NCBI GenBank assembly: GCA_018657885.1
Contig: JABHWG010000058.1
Coordinates: forward strand, 1-38,667
Direction: 5' to 3'
Length of the DNA: 38,667 nucleotides
Origin: Pelagibacteraceae bacterium
Lineage (GTDB): Bacteria > Pseudomonadota > Alphaproteobacteria > HIMB59 > GCA-002718135
Of the stretch, positions 29,221 to 38,667 are shown in pieces. A program made the position numbers and the translations under genes. Numbering within the stretch: the stretch's first letter is position 1; each line of letters opens with the position of its first letter. Below the pieces are notes generated by a model. That model searched no databases and was not told where the DNA came from. It was given only the letters and a program-made list of their open reading frames with translations.

Positions 29221-30543
29221 ATGTTTAACAAAAATAAAACTTATGAACAACATGATAATGAAAAAATAAGTTTTTATAGGAATTCTGTTGAGGATCTAAA
29301 CTCTCAAGATTATTTACTTGCTGATATTAATGTTGATATTTGTGTAATTGGTGGGGGTTTAACTGGAATATCAACTGCGTTAAATCTTAGCAAAAAAGGA
29401 TACTCGGTAGTTTTATGTGAAGCTAGAAAAATAGGTTGGGGTGCTTCTGGACGAAATGGAGGTCAACTTGGTATTGGTATGAGAAAAGATCAATATACAG
29501 TTGAGAAGATGTTGGGTTTGAGTCATGCTAAAGAACTATGGAAATTAGGTCTTGAATCAGTAGATGAGGTAAAAACTTTAATCAAAGAATATAATATTAA
29601 TTGCCATCTTGTTAATGGCATAATGTCTAGTGCATGTTTCCCCAAAGATATTGACGAGTTTAAATTTGAGTTAGAATATATGTCAAAAAATTATAATTCA
29701 GATGGTTATAAATTTTTTAATAGTAGTGAAATTAAAAATGAAATTAATTCCGATACTTATTTAGCTGGATTATTAGATACCTATAGTTACCATTTAAATC
29801 CATTAAAATTAACTATTGGTTTAGCTAAAATACTTCAAAAGTATAAAGTTAGAATTTATGAAGATACGGCAGTTGAAAATATCTTTGAGAAAAAAGACTC
29901 AGTAGAAATTTACACAAAAAAAGGTGTTATAAAATCTAATAAAGTGGTTGTTGCATGTAATGGTTATTTAGATAATTTAATAGGATCCAAAAGAAATAAA
30001 TTTATGCCAATTAATAATTATATTATTGCAACTGAACCATTGGGAGAAGAGAAGGCAAGAGAAATTATTAAAAATAATTACGCTGTCTGCGATACAAGAT
30101 TTATGTTAGATTATTATAGATTTTCTGAAGACTGGAGAATGATATTTGGGGGAGGGGAGACTGTAACTTCTAAATTTGTAAAAGACTCTGGGACTTTAAA
30201 GTTTGTCAGAAAAAGAATGTTAAAAGTTTTTCCTGAGTTAGAAAAATATAAAATAGATTATTCATGGGGTGGATCTTTAGCGATAACTGTTAATAGGCTT
30301 CCTCATTTTGGCACATTAATGAATAATAAATTATTTTATGCTTTTGGATATTCAGGTCACGGTTTAGCCTTGAGTGTTTTAGCAGGTAAATTAATTGCAG
30401 AAAAAATTAATGGTAAAGAAGATCGTTTCAATTTTTTCGCTGATATTAATCACATGTCTATACCTTTTGGAAATTTATTACGCAGATCAATTTATTCAAC
30501 AGCAGTTTTGTATTATAGATTTAGAGATTTTCTTAACGGTTGA
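29221..30543 (+). CDS. puuB: FAD-dependent oxidoreductase, gamma-glutamylputrescine oxidase-like
   Basis: DICVIGGGLTGISTALNLSKKGYSVVLCEARKIGWGASGRNGGQLGIG; LFYAFGYSGHGLALSVLAGKLIAE. Confidence 0.8.
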   Translation: MFNKNKTYEQHDNEKISFYRNSVEDLNSQDYLLADINVDICVIGGGLTGISTALNLSKKGYSVVLCEARKIGWGASGRNGGQLGIGMRKDQYTVEKMLGLSHAKELWKLGLESVDEVKTLIKEYNINCHLVNGIMSSACFPKDIDEFKFELEYMSKNYNSDGYKFFNSSEIKNEINSDTYLAGLLDTYSYHLNPLKLTIGLAKILQKYKVRIYEDTAVENIFEKKDSVEIYTKKGVIKSNKVVVACNGYLDNLIGSKRNKFMPINNYIIATEPLGEEKAREIIKNNYAVCDTRFMLDYYRFSEDWRMIFGGGETVTSKFVKDSGTLKFVRKRMLKVFPELEKYKIDYSWGGSLAITVNRLPHFGTLMNNKLFYAFGYSGHGLALSVLAGKLIAEKINGKEDRFNFFADINHMSIPFGNLLRRSIYSTAVLYYRFRDFLNG

Positions 30544-30544
30544 T

Positions 30545-31954
30545 TTAATCATCAAAAATTTTACCAGGATTTAAAATACTTTTAGGATCAAAAACTTTTT
30601 TTAAATTTTTCATTAAGTCAATTTCATTTGTAGATTTGAATTTTAATAAACTAGTCTTTTTAATTTGCCCTATCCCATGTTCAGCGCTAAAACTACCTCC
30701 AAAATCTTCTACTAAGCTATTTATATAAAAATAAATATTATCTCTTATTTGAATATATGATTCACTTGAAATTGATTGAGGTACAATCATATTAAAATGA
30801 ATATTTCCATCACCAATATGCCCAAATGGATGGAATTGAATGTTCGGCAATATTTTCTTAATATTGTCTTCAGCAACATTAAAGAATTCCTCCATTCTAT
30901 TAAGTGGAATGGAGATATCATTTGTAATAACTTTACTATTTATTTTATAGGCTTCAACTAAGTCATCTCTAAATTTCCATATTTTTTTTTCCTGATCAAT
31001 TGAGTTTGGTATTAAAATATCACTTATATTATCTGATATTAATTTAAACTGATCTTCAAATCTATTGTAAAATTTATTTTTACTTTCATATAAATTAAAA
31101 CGAAACATAATATACCAAGGTAATTCTTTTTTAAAAAAATGTTTTTTTAAATAATTATTTTTTAAACAAATATCGAAAGATAAATTAGGAATTAATTCTG
31201 CACTTTCAAGTTTATCATAAAAGAGATCTCTAATCTGTTTAAATGAATCTATGCTAACCTTTAAATTTTTATAGGCAGCAAAAAAAGTAAAACTATCTGA
31301 TGGTTTAGGATATATTTTTAATAATGCTTTTGAGATTAATCCAAGTGTCCCCTCAGAGTTGCAGATTATAGATTTCAAATCATAACCTGAGTTATTTTTC
31401 TTCATTTTAGATAAAGATGTTAAAATAGACCCATCTCCAGAAACAATCTCAAGCCCAATAACATTATCTTTCATGCTCCCATATTTTAAAGCATTTATGC
31501 CACCTGCATTTGTTGCTATATTTCCGCCAATCATACATGAGCCTGATGATGACAAATCTATTGGAAAATATAAGTTTTCTTTATCAAGACATTCTTTAAG
31601 CTGATTTAAAATTAAACCAGATTCAACTAAAATAGTTAAATTACTTTTATCAATTTCTATAATTTTATTCATTTTATAAAAATTAATTATAATTTCTTTA
31701 TTATTATAAGTTGGAACGGAAGCTCCTGTTAAGCTTGTATTTCCAGCTTGAGGGACAATTTTTATATTTTTTGCAAAGCAATATTTAACTATCTGTTTGA
31801 GGATACTGACATTTTCAGGAAATATTACACATAAACTTTTATTATTATAAAAACCTCTCCAATCTTTATTGTATTTTTCAAGATCATTTTGATTTGTGAT
31901 AATATTTTTTTCACCAACAATTAACTTTAATTGTTCAAATAATTTTTTATTCAT
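30545..31954 (-). CDS. FAD-linked oxidase, D-2-hydroxyacid/D-2-hydroxyglutarate dehydrogenase (GlcD-like)
   Basis: PQAGNTSLTGASVP, GGNIATNAGGINALKYGSMKDNVIGLEIV, HPFGHIGDGNIHFNM, GGSFSAEHGIGQIKK. Confidence 0.85.
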   Translation of the reverse strand: MNKKLFEQLKLIVGEKNIITNQNDLEKYNKDWRGFYNNKSLCVIFPENVSILKQIVKYCFAKNIKIVPQAGNTSLTGASVPTYNNKEIIINFYKMNKIIEIDKSNLTILVESGLILNQLKECLDKENLYFPIDLSSSGSCMIGGNIATNAGGINALKYGSMKDNVIGLEIVSGDGSILTSLSKMKKNNSGYDLKSIICNSEGTLGLISKALLKIYPKPSDSFTFFAAYKNLKVSIDSFKQIRDLFYDKLESAELIPNLSFDICLKNNYLKKHFFKKELPWYIMFRFNLYESKNKFYNRFEDQFKLISDNISDILIPNSIDQEKKIWKFRDDLVEAYKINSKVITNDISIPLNRMEEFFNVAEDNIKKILPNIQFHPFGHIGDGNIHFNMIVPQSISSESYIQIRDNIYFYINSLVEDFGGSFSAEHGIGQIKKTSLLKFKSTNEIDLMKNLKKVFDPKSILNPGKIFDD

Positions 31955-32897
31955 TTTTGTATGAAGCTCGCTTTAATCTGTCATTAATTGTTTCTCCTAA
32001 ACCGCTATTAGGTATAGGGGCTACTGCAATACCACTGCACTCAGAATTATCTAGGATATTTAGATAGTTATAAAAATTATAACTAGCCTCAATTAAGTTT
32101 TCCTCAACACTTAAATTCATATCTTTTATATTTGAAATTAATTGATTTTTTCCAAAATTTAATAAAGCTTCATTTTTTTTTATATAATTTACATTGATTC
32201 TTATTGGTTTATTGGGTGAGTAATGTTTTAATTGATTGCCGGGAGATATTTTAGATTTTTCAATCTCAATAATATAATTAAAAAATTTATTTTTTATTTC
32301 TTCAATGGTAAGACTTCCCAATCTTAAGATCTTACATCCATTATTTGTAGTTTGAATTACTGTTGACTCTAAGCCTAATACTGATGACCCGCCATCTATG
32401 TGAAAAATTTTTTTCAGATTACTGTCTAAATCTGTTATTGAAGTTATAGAAGTTCGTGTTGATATATTTGCACTAGGTGCTGCTAAAGGGAAATCTAATT
32501 TTGATAATAGAGAAAGTGCAATCTCATTGTTTGGAATTCTACAACCAACAAATTTTTGATTATTGGAGGTTAAGAGAGATATTTTTGAGTTTTTTTTCTT
32601 TTCTAAGATTAAAGTTAATGGGCCAGGCCAAAAAGCTTTTGCTAATTCATAATCTTTATCTTTCAGTATAAAGTTCCTTTCAATATCTTCAATATTAGCA
32701 AAATGACATATTAATGGGTTACTAGTCGGCCTTTTTTTTATTTCATAGATAGATTTTATCGCATCTTTATCATTTGCATTTGCCCCAATTCCATACACGG
32801 TTTCTGTAGGAAAAATGACAAGTTGCCCATTAAAAAGTCGTTTTTTTGCTTCATCTAATGTTAATTGATGCATATTTTTTTTTAAAATTTGTTTCAT
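31947..32897 (-). CDS. L-threonylcarbamoyladenylate synthase (Sua5/TsaC)
   Basis: GQLVIFPTETVYGIGANANDKDAIKSIYEIKKRPTSNPL; SPGNQLKHYSPNKP Sua5 C-domain; overlaps downstream oxidase start by 8 nt. Confidence 0.9.
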   Translation of the reverse strand: MKQILKKNMHQLTLDEAKKRLFNGQLVIFPTETVYGIGANANDKDAIKSIYEIKKRPTSNPLICHFANIEDIERNFILKDKDYELAKAFWPGPLTLILEKKKNSKISLLTSNNQKFVGCRIPNNEIALSLLSKLDFPLAAPSANISTRTSITSITDLDSNLKKIFHIDGGSSVLGLESTVIQTTNNGCKILRLGSLTIEEIKNKFFNYIIEIEKSKISPGNQLKHYSPNKPIRINVNYIKKNEALLNFGKNQLISNIKDMNLSVEENLIEASYNFYNYLNILDNSECSGIAVAPIPNSGLGETINDRLKRASYKNE

Positions 32898-32937
32898 ATA
32901 ATACTAAAATTGTTATTATATTAATCATTATTTTATC

Positions 32938-33570
32938 ATGGGTAAAGTTGTAGCATTTTCTAATCAAAAAGGGGGCTCTGGAAAGTCAACTTTGTCAGCA
33001 AATATTGCTGTTTTGTGGAGTAATAGCGGTTATAAAGTTGCAGTCATTGATGCTGATCAACAAAAAAGTCTTACCTTTTGGTTATCAGAAAGAAAAAAAT
33101 ACTATGGTGCTGATGATGTTGGGATAGATGCATATAGTTTTGAAACAAGAAATCTTTCTGAAGAAATAAAGAAAATCAAAAAGAAATATGATTTTATAAT
33201 TATTGATAGTCCTCCAGCAATTACATTTGATACAGTTCAAATTATTAAAGTTTCAAATGGCTTGTTTGTCCCCGTTCAGCCAAGTCCATTAGATCTTATG
33301 GCTACTCTACCATTTCTACAAATTGCTCGAGAAGAAAAAAAGAAACCTCTTATAATTTTAAACAGAGTTATGCCAAGAGCGAAATTAACAGATGCAATGA
33401 TTTTACGATTAAGATATTCTGGAGGTAAAATTGCACGATCTAGAATTTCTAGCAAAGTAATATTTGCTGAAACATTTACAGTTGGAAGAGGAGTTATTGA
33501 TATTAATATCACTTCTGATGCCGCAAAAGAAATTATTAATGTTGGAAATGAAATTTTAAGAAATCTCTAG
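32938..33570 (+). CDS. ParA/MinD family ATPase
   Basis: VVAFSNQKGGSGKSTLSANIAVLWSNSGYKVAVIDADQQKS deviant Walker A; FIIIDSPPAITFDT. Confidence 0.88.
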   Translation: MGKVVAFSNQKGGSGKSTLSANIAVLWSNSGYKVAVIDADQQKSLTFWLSERKKYYGADDVGIDAYSFETRNLSEEIKKIKKKYDFIIIDSPPAITFDTVQIIKVSNGLFVPVQPSPLDLMATLPFLQIAREEKKKPLIILNRVMPRAKLTDAMILRLRYSGGKIARSRISSKVIFAETFTVGRGVIDINITSDAAKEIINVGNEILRNL

Positions 33571-33575
33571 AATTA

Positions 33576-34853
33576 ATGAAAAATATAACAACAGTTATTC
33601 TTGCTGCAGGTAGAAGTACACGTTTTATAGCAAAAAAATCAAAGTTAACTCAAGATTTAGCAGGGCTTCCCATAGTCTCACATGTTTACAATACTGCTAA
33701 AAAAATTTCAGATAAAAATATAGTAGTTGTATGCAATAAAGAAAATCATGAAGAGTTAAAAAAAATTATACCTGAATGTATTTTAGTTATTCAAAACTCT
33801 CAAAAAGGAACTGCTGATGCAATTGAGACAGCTAAGTTATCAATTAAAACTAAAAATTTTATTGTATTATTTGGCGATGTGCCTTTAGTTACTAATTTTT
33901 CAATAAAAAAATTAATTAATGCTTTTAAATTAAATAATATAGCAAGTATGGTTTTATTTAAATCTCCAAAACCAAAAGGTTACGGGAGAGTTATCATTAA
34001 TAATAAAATAATTGAGAAAGTAGTTGAGGAAATTGATACAACAGCATCTGAAAAATTAATTGAATTGTGCAATTCAGGTATAATGATGATTAATAAAGAT
34101 GTTTTTTTTAAAAACATTAAACTTATTAAGAGTCATAAAAAGAAAAAAGAAAAATTTATAACAGATATTTTTAATATTTATTTTAAACAAAAAATACCAT
34201 TTATTTATTCTATTTCAACGGAAGAAGAAATGAGCGGTGTTAATAATTTGTTAGATTTTAATAAAGTAGATATGTTGATGCAAAAAAATTTAGTAAGTAA
34301 ATTTTTAAATAAAGGGGTTCTAATTAAAAGCCCAAAAACTAGTTATTTTAGTTATGATACTAAAATAGAAAAAAAAGTTATTATTGAGGCAAATGTTAAT
34401 GTTAGAAAAAATGTTTTAATTAAGTCAGGCGCTATTATTAAAAATTTTACTGATTTAGAAGGTGTTATAGTAAAAGAAGATTGCTCTATAGGACCTCATG
34501 CAAGGATTAGACCTTTTTCTAAGATTGAAAAAAATTGTAAAATTGGAAATTACGTTGAAGTTAAAAACTCAACCATTGGAAAGAACACGTCAATTAGTCA
34601 CTTAACCTACGTGGGTGATAGCAAGGTTGGAAATAATGTAAATATTGGAGCTGGTTGTGTTACTTGTAATTACGATGGGGTTAAAAAAAATAAAACTATT
34701 ATTGGTAATAATTCGTTTATAGGATCAAATACCTCCTTAATAGCTCCTGTAAAAATTGGCAATAATGTTAAAATTGGTGCTGGAAGCGTAATAAATAAGA
34801 ATATTCCAAGCAATAAACTTGCAATTAGGCGCTCAAAACTTAAAATTTATTAA
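33576..34853 (+). CDS. glmU: Bifunctional UDP-GlcNAc pyrophosphorylase / GlcN-1-P acetyltransferase
   Basis: Nucleotidyltransferase ILAAGRSTRF, left-handed beta-helix hexapeptides, VTCNYDGVKKNKTIIGNNSFIGSNTSLIAPVKIG. Confidence 0.85.
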   Translation: MKNITTVILAAGRSTRFIAKKSKLTQDLAGLPIVSHVYNTAKKISDKNIVVVCNKENHEELKKIIPECILVIQNSQKGTADAIETAKLSIKTKNFIVLFGDVPLVTNFSIKKLINAFKLNNIASMVLFKSPKPKGYGRVIINNKIIEKVVEEIDTTASEKLIELCNSGIMMINKDVFFKNIKLIKSHKKKKEKFITDIFNIYFKQKIPFIYSISTEEEMSGVNNLLDFNKVDMLMQKNLVSKFLNKGVLIKSPKTSYFSYDTKIEKKVIIEANVNVRKNVLIKSGAIIKNFTDLEGVIVKEDCSIGPHARIRPFSKIEKNCKIGNYVEVKNSTIGKNTSISHLTYVGDSKVGNNVNIGAGCVTCNYDGVKKNKTIIGNNSFIGSNTSLIAPVKIGNNVKIGAGSVINKNIPSNKLAIRRSKLKIY

Positions 34854-34922
34854 ATTCTTAACCTTTATTCAATATATTAATCTTGTTTAGAGATTCTATT
34901 GAGTTTATTAGCCTATTTTAAT

Positions 34923-36296
34923 ATGAAATCTCAATGGTCTCCAAATTCATGGCGTTCCAAGCCTGCCAAACATCTACCTATTTATAAGGATAAAAATCTT
35001 TTAAAAAGTTCGTTAGATAAAATTAAAAAATTTCCTCCATTAGTTTTTGCGGGAGAAGCTAGGTCGTTAAAATCGAAACTTGCTGATGTCTCTAACGGTA
35101 AAGCATTTTTACTGCAGGGTGGCGACTGTGCAGAGAGTTTTGCAGATTTCCATCCAGATAATATAAAAAATTCTTTTAAAGTGATTCTGCAAATGGCTGT
35201 TGTATTAACTTTTGGTGCGTCTTGTCCAATTGTAAAAGTTGGAAGAATAGCCGGTCAATTTGCTAAGCCTAGATCATCAGATAAAGAAATAATCAATGGA
35301 GTTGAACTTGAGTCTTACAAAGGTGATATAATAAATGGAATTGACTTTACTGAAATTGAAAGAGTACCTAATCCATTAAGATTGATTCAAGCTTATAATC
35401 AATCAGCTTCTACATTAAATTTATTGAGAGCTTTTTCTCAAGGAGGGTATGCGAATCTAAACCAAGTACACCAATGGAATTTAAATTTTATAGAAGGTGA
35501 AAATGCTAACAAATTTTCTAAGATAGCAGATAGAATTGATGAATGTTTAGGTTTTATGAAAGCATGCGGAATTAATGATAATAATGCAAGACAAATTAAT
35601 GAAACTGAATTTTTTACTAGTCATGAGGCACTCTTATTAGAATATGAAGAAGCTTTAACTAGAATAGATAGTACTTCAGGTAAATGGTATGATGTTTCAG
35701 CTCATATGTTGTGGGTTGGTGACAGAACTCGTCAACTTGATGGAGCGCACATTGAATTTGTAAGAGGTATTGAAAATCCAATTGGAATTAAAGTAGGTCC
35801 TAGCACAAATGAAGATGAACTTGTTAAGATTCTTGATTTTATCAATCCAGAAAACGAAGCAGGAAAAATTACTTTAATTTGTCGAATGGGTGCAGATAAA
35901 ATTGAAAGTCATCTTCCCAAAATTGTTCAAAAAATTATGTTTGAAGGCAAAAAAGTCGTTTGGGCTTGTGATCCAATGCATGGTAATACTATTAAATCCA
36001 ATACAGGATATAAAACTAGACCAGTTAATAATATTTTTTCTGAAATTCAAAAATTCTTTGCAATTCATAGATCTTTAGGTTCATATCCAGGAGGTATTCA
36101 TCTTGAAATGACCGGATCAGATGTTACTGAGTGCATGGGAGGTTTGCAACAAATAACTGATGAAGATCTAAAAAATAGATACCATACTTTTTGTGATCCT
36201 AGGTTAAATGCCTCTCAATCTCTTGAAATAGCTTTCTTAATTTCTGAATATTTAAAAGATGACAAATTTTTATCTTTAAAATCTTCTCAAATTTAA
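34923..36296 (+). CDS. Class II 3-deoxy-7-phosphoheptulonate synthase
   Basis: [76 protein letters not shown] at 34923 preferred over TTG at 34899. Confidence 0.92.
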   Translation: MKSQWSPNSWRSKPAKHLPIYKDKNLLKSSLDKIKKFPPLVFAGEARSLKSKLADVSNGKAFLLQGGDCAESFADFHPDNIKNSFKVILQMAVVLTFGASCPIVKVGRIAGQFAKPRSSDKEIINGVELESYKGDIINGIDFTEIERVPNPLRLIQAYNQSASTLNLLRAFSQGGYANLNQVHQWNLNFIEGENANKFSKIADRIDECLGFMKACGINDNNARQINETEFFTSHEALLLEYEEALTRIDSTSGKWYDVSAHMLWVGDRTRQLDGAHIEFVRGIENPIGIKVGPSTNEDELVKILDFINPENEAGKITLICRMGADKIESHLPKIVQKIMFEGKKVVWACDPMHGNTIKSNTGYKTRPVNNIFSEIQKFFAIHRSLGSYPGGIHLEMTGSDVTECMGGLQQITDEDLKNRYHTFCDPRLNASQSLEIAFLISEYLKDDKFLSLKSSQI

Positions 36297-36317
36297 TTTA
36301 AAATATAAATTAATAAT

Positions 36318-37058
36318 ATGAATTCTGATGAAAAAATTAATTATATCTCAAATTGGATAAATGAATATGCTAGCTCACTTAAATTTCAACCTGCAAGTCT
36401 AATTATAGGAGTCTCAGGAGGAATTGATTCTGCTGTAACAAGCACACTCTGTGCCAAAACAGATTTTAAAACTATTGCAATTTCAATGCCAATTAAACAA
36501 AATCCTTCACAACATGACTTAAGTCTAAAACATCTAGAATGGTTAAATGCTAATTTTAATAATATTGAGATTATGACTATTGAACTTGATAAAGTTTTTG
36601 ATACTTTTGAGAATACTATGAAAGATTTTAATAGTAGTTTAGCTTTTGCAAACTCTAGATCTAGATTAAGAATGGTTACTCTTTATCAAATTGCTCAAGC
36701 TAAAAAAGGGATTGTGGTTGGGACTGGAAATAAAGTTGAGGATTTTGGTGTAGGATTTTATACTAAGTATGGTGATGGAGGCGTAGATATCTCCCCAATA
36801 GCTGATTGTACTAAAACTGATGTATGGAATATGGGTAAATCTCTTGGAATTATTAATGAAATAATTGAAGCACTTCCAACTGATGGACTTTGGGATGATA
36901 GCCGTAATGATGAGAGTCAATTAGGTTTAAAGTATGGACAAATTGAGGAAGCAATGGAAAATTCAAATAGTGAATATTTTAAAAAATACTCTGATATAAG
37001 AGATTCAAACATACATAAAATGAAACCAATACCGGTATGTACTTTACCAAAAAAATAA
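36318..37058 (+). CDS. nadE: NH3-dependent NAD+ synthetase
   Basis: IIGVSGGIDSAVTSTLCA ATP-PPase loop; GTGNKVEDFGVGFYTKYGDGGVDISPIADCTKTDV. Confidence 0.9.
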   Translation: MNSDEKINYISNWINEYASSLKFQPASLIIGVSGGIDSAVTSTLCAKTDFKTIAISMPIKQNPSQHDLSLKHLEWLNANFNNIEIMTIELDKVFDTFENTMKDFNSSLAFANSRSRLRMVTLYQIAQAKKGIVVGTGNKVEDFGVGFYTKYGDGGVDISPIADCTKTDVWNMGKSLGIINEIIEALPTDGLWDDSRNDESQLGLKYGQIEEAMENSNSEYFKKYSDIRDSNIHKMKPIPVCTLPKK

Positions 37059-37059
37059 T

Positions 37060-38394
37060 ATGAAATGTAGATTTGCCCCTAGCCCAACCGGTTTATTACA
37101 TGTTGGCAATGCAAGGTCTGCTGTATTAAACTGGGCTTATACTAAAAAAAACAATGGTAAGTTTATTTTAAGAATAGATGATACTGATCAAACTAGATCC
37201 ACTAAAGAATTTGAAAATAAAATTAAAGAAAATCTTTTATGGCTTGGTCTTGACTGGGATGAAACATTTAATCAATCAAATAGAGCAATCAATTATAACT
37301 CAAAAATAGATGATCTTAAATCTATAGGTCGCCTATACCCATGCTTTGAAACAGCAGAAGAATTATCTTTAAAAAAGAAATCCTTGCTGTCTGCAGGTAA
37401 GCCCCCTATTTATGACAGATCTTCATTATTTATGTCAGAAGATGAAATTAACAAAAAAATAAATTCTGGTTTAAATCCTCATTGGAGATTTAAACTTGAT
37501 GAAGGTATTATAAAATGGAATGATTTAATTAAAGGTGAAGTAAAATTTGAAACCAAATATTTAAGTGACCCTATCTTAATAAGAGAAGATGGTTCTCTTC
37601 TTTACCATTTGCCATCTGTCATTGATGATATTGAAGAGAAAATATCACATATAATAAGAGGGGAAGATCATATTTCTAATACCGCTTTCCACATACAAAT
37701 TTTTACTTCTTTAAATTCAGAACCTCCTAAATTTGCCCATCATCCATTTTTAACAGATCAAGAAGGAAAAGGTTTTGGAAAGAGGATAGGGAGTTTATCC
37801 ATTGAGAATTTAAAATCTAATGGATTCGAAGAGATATCAATAATTAATTATTTATTAAATATAGGGTCAAGTGAAGACATCAAGCCAGAAACAGATTTGC
37901 AAAAATTAATTGAAAACTTTGATTTAAAAAATATATCAAGTTCTTCTGCTAAATTTTCTGATACTGTTTTAAAATCTCTTAACTCTGATGTTTTAAAAAA
38001 TTATAGTGTTGAGAAAGTAATTGATAAAATCAGATCAGAAATCAATGGAGTTGACATAGAAAAACTATGGACCTTTTCACAAAATAATATTGTGTTTTTA
38101 AAAGATATAGAAATATGGTTTAAGGCTATTGAGAATATAATTGACCTTAAAGATTATGATATTCCAGAAATATTAATTAACACAGCAATTGAAAATATTC
38201 CTGATGAGCCATTTACATATGACACTTGGGATACTTGGGTTAAATCCATAAGTGTTAAGACGGGATTAAAGGGAAAAAACCTATATATGCCTCTGCGATT
38301 AATTTTAACAGGTAAAGAGAAAGGCCCAGAGTTAAAAAACTTTTTACCATTACTTGATAGGCAGACAATTCTTAATAAATTTGGAAAATTATAG
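37060..38394 (+). CDS. gltX: Glutamate--tRNA ligase
   Basis: RFAPSPTGLLHVGNARSAVLNW (HIGH motif), RIDDTDQTRS, HIIRGEDHISNTAFHIQIF, GKGFGKRIGSLSIENL. Confidence 0.9.
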   Translation: MKCRFAPSPTGLLHVGNARSAVLNWAYTKKNNGKFILRIDDTDQTRSTKEFENKIKENLLWLGLDWDETFNQSNRAINYNSKIDDLKSIGRLYPCFETAEELSLKKKSLLSAGKPPIYDRSSLFMSEDEINKKINSGLNPHWRFKLDEGIIKWNDLIKGEVKFETKYLSDPILIREDGSLLYHLPSVIDDIEEKISHIIRGEDHISNTAFHIQIFTSLNSEPPKFAHHPFLTDQEGKGFGKRIGSLSIENLKSNGFEEISIINYLLNIGSSEDIKPETDLQKLIENFDLKNISSSSAKFSDTVLKSLNSDVLKNYSVEKVIDKIRSEINGVDIEKLWTFSQNNIVFLKDIEIWFKAIENIIDLKDYDIPEILINTAIENIPDEPFTYDTWDTWVKSISVKTGLKGKNLYMPLRLILTGKEKGPELKNFLPLLDRQTILNKFGKL

Positions 38395-38430
38395 AAATAT
38401 TAATATTATTGTCTAATAGCTAATTTAGAT

Positions 38431-38667
38431 ATGAATGATCAAAATAAAATTTATTTATTCGATACTACTTTAAGAGATGGTCAACAAACCACAGGTGTTA
38501 ATTTTTCTGTAAGTGATAAAATGATTATTGCCAAAAATCTTGATGAATTAGGAATTGATTATATTGAAGGTGGTTGGCCTGGAGCAAATCCTACAGACAA
38601 CGATTTTTTTTCAAGAGATTTAAATTTCTCAACTTCTAAATTTACAGCTTTTGGCATGACTAGGAGG
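38431..38667 (+). CDS. cimA: Citramalate synthase / LeuA-family HMGL-like protein, 3' end cut by window edge
   Basis: My translation [66 protein letters not shown]. Confidence 0.85.
   Translation, partial: MNDQNKIYLFDTTLRDGQQTTGVNFSVSDKMIIAKNLDELGIDYIEGGWPGANPTDNDFFSRDLNFSTSKFTAFGMTRR

Noticed and set aside
34899-34922. TTG start for DAHP synthase
   Set aside because: Family proteins begin near [14 protein letters not shown] at 34923 fits better.
1-38667. CRISPR arrays, transposases/insertion sequences, tRNA or rRNA genes
   Set aside because: No spaced repeats, transposase motifs, cloverleaf sequences or rRNA-like stretches noticed; intergenic space is nearly all under 220 bp.

Overview
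AT-rich, tightly packed window consistent with a streamlined marine alphaproteobacterium (taxonomy is inference: SAR11/HIMB59/AEGEAN-169-like). The left ~31 kb looks like a catabolic island for quaternary amines and polyamines: L-carnitine dehydrogenase, a BKACE-family (DUF849) cleavage enzyme and a thioesterase; an HD-domain protein with PhnZ/TmpB/MIOX-like metal ligands; a class III aminotransferase; enoyl-CoA hydratase, ADP-forming CoA ligase and acyl-CoA dehydrogenase; a GcvT-like protein; two tandem phytoene-desaturase-like FAD enzymes; a BetI-like TetR regulator; a second acyl-CoA dehydrogenase; a Pot-type ABC transporter; two PuuA-like and two PuuB-like enzymes; agmatine deiminase and N-carbamoylputrescine amidase; and a GbcA/CntA-like Rieske oxygenase. 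The right end is mostly housekeeping (sua5, parA-like, glmU, class II DAHP synthase, nadE, gltX, start of cimA). The main new observations are: (1) three near-identical palindromes, TTGAATGnnnATTCAA, at three promoter regions, implying one BetI-like regulon joining quaternary-amine and agmatine/putrescine genes; (2) a missed 74-aa DUF6356-like gene between aguA and aguB, broken by one nucleotide in an A7 run; (3) an HD protein that is probably an oxygenase rather than a phosphohydrolase; (4) a near-complete candidate gamma-butyrobetaine/carnitine-to-betaine route using an ADP-forming CoA ligase. No tRNA, rRNA, CRISPR array or transposase was seen.
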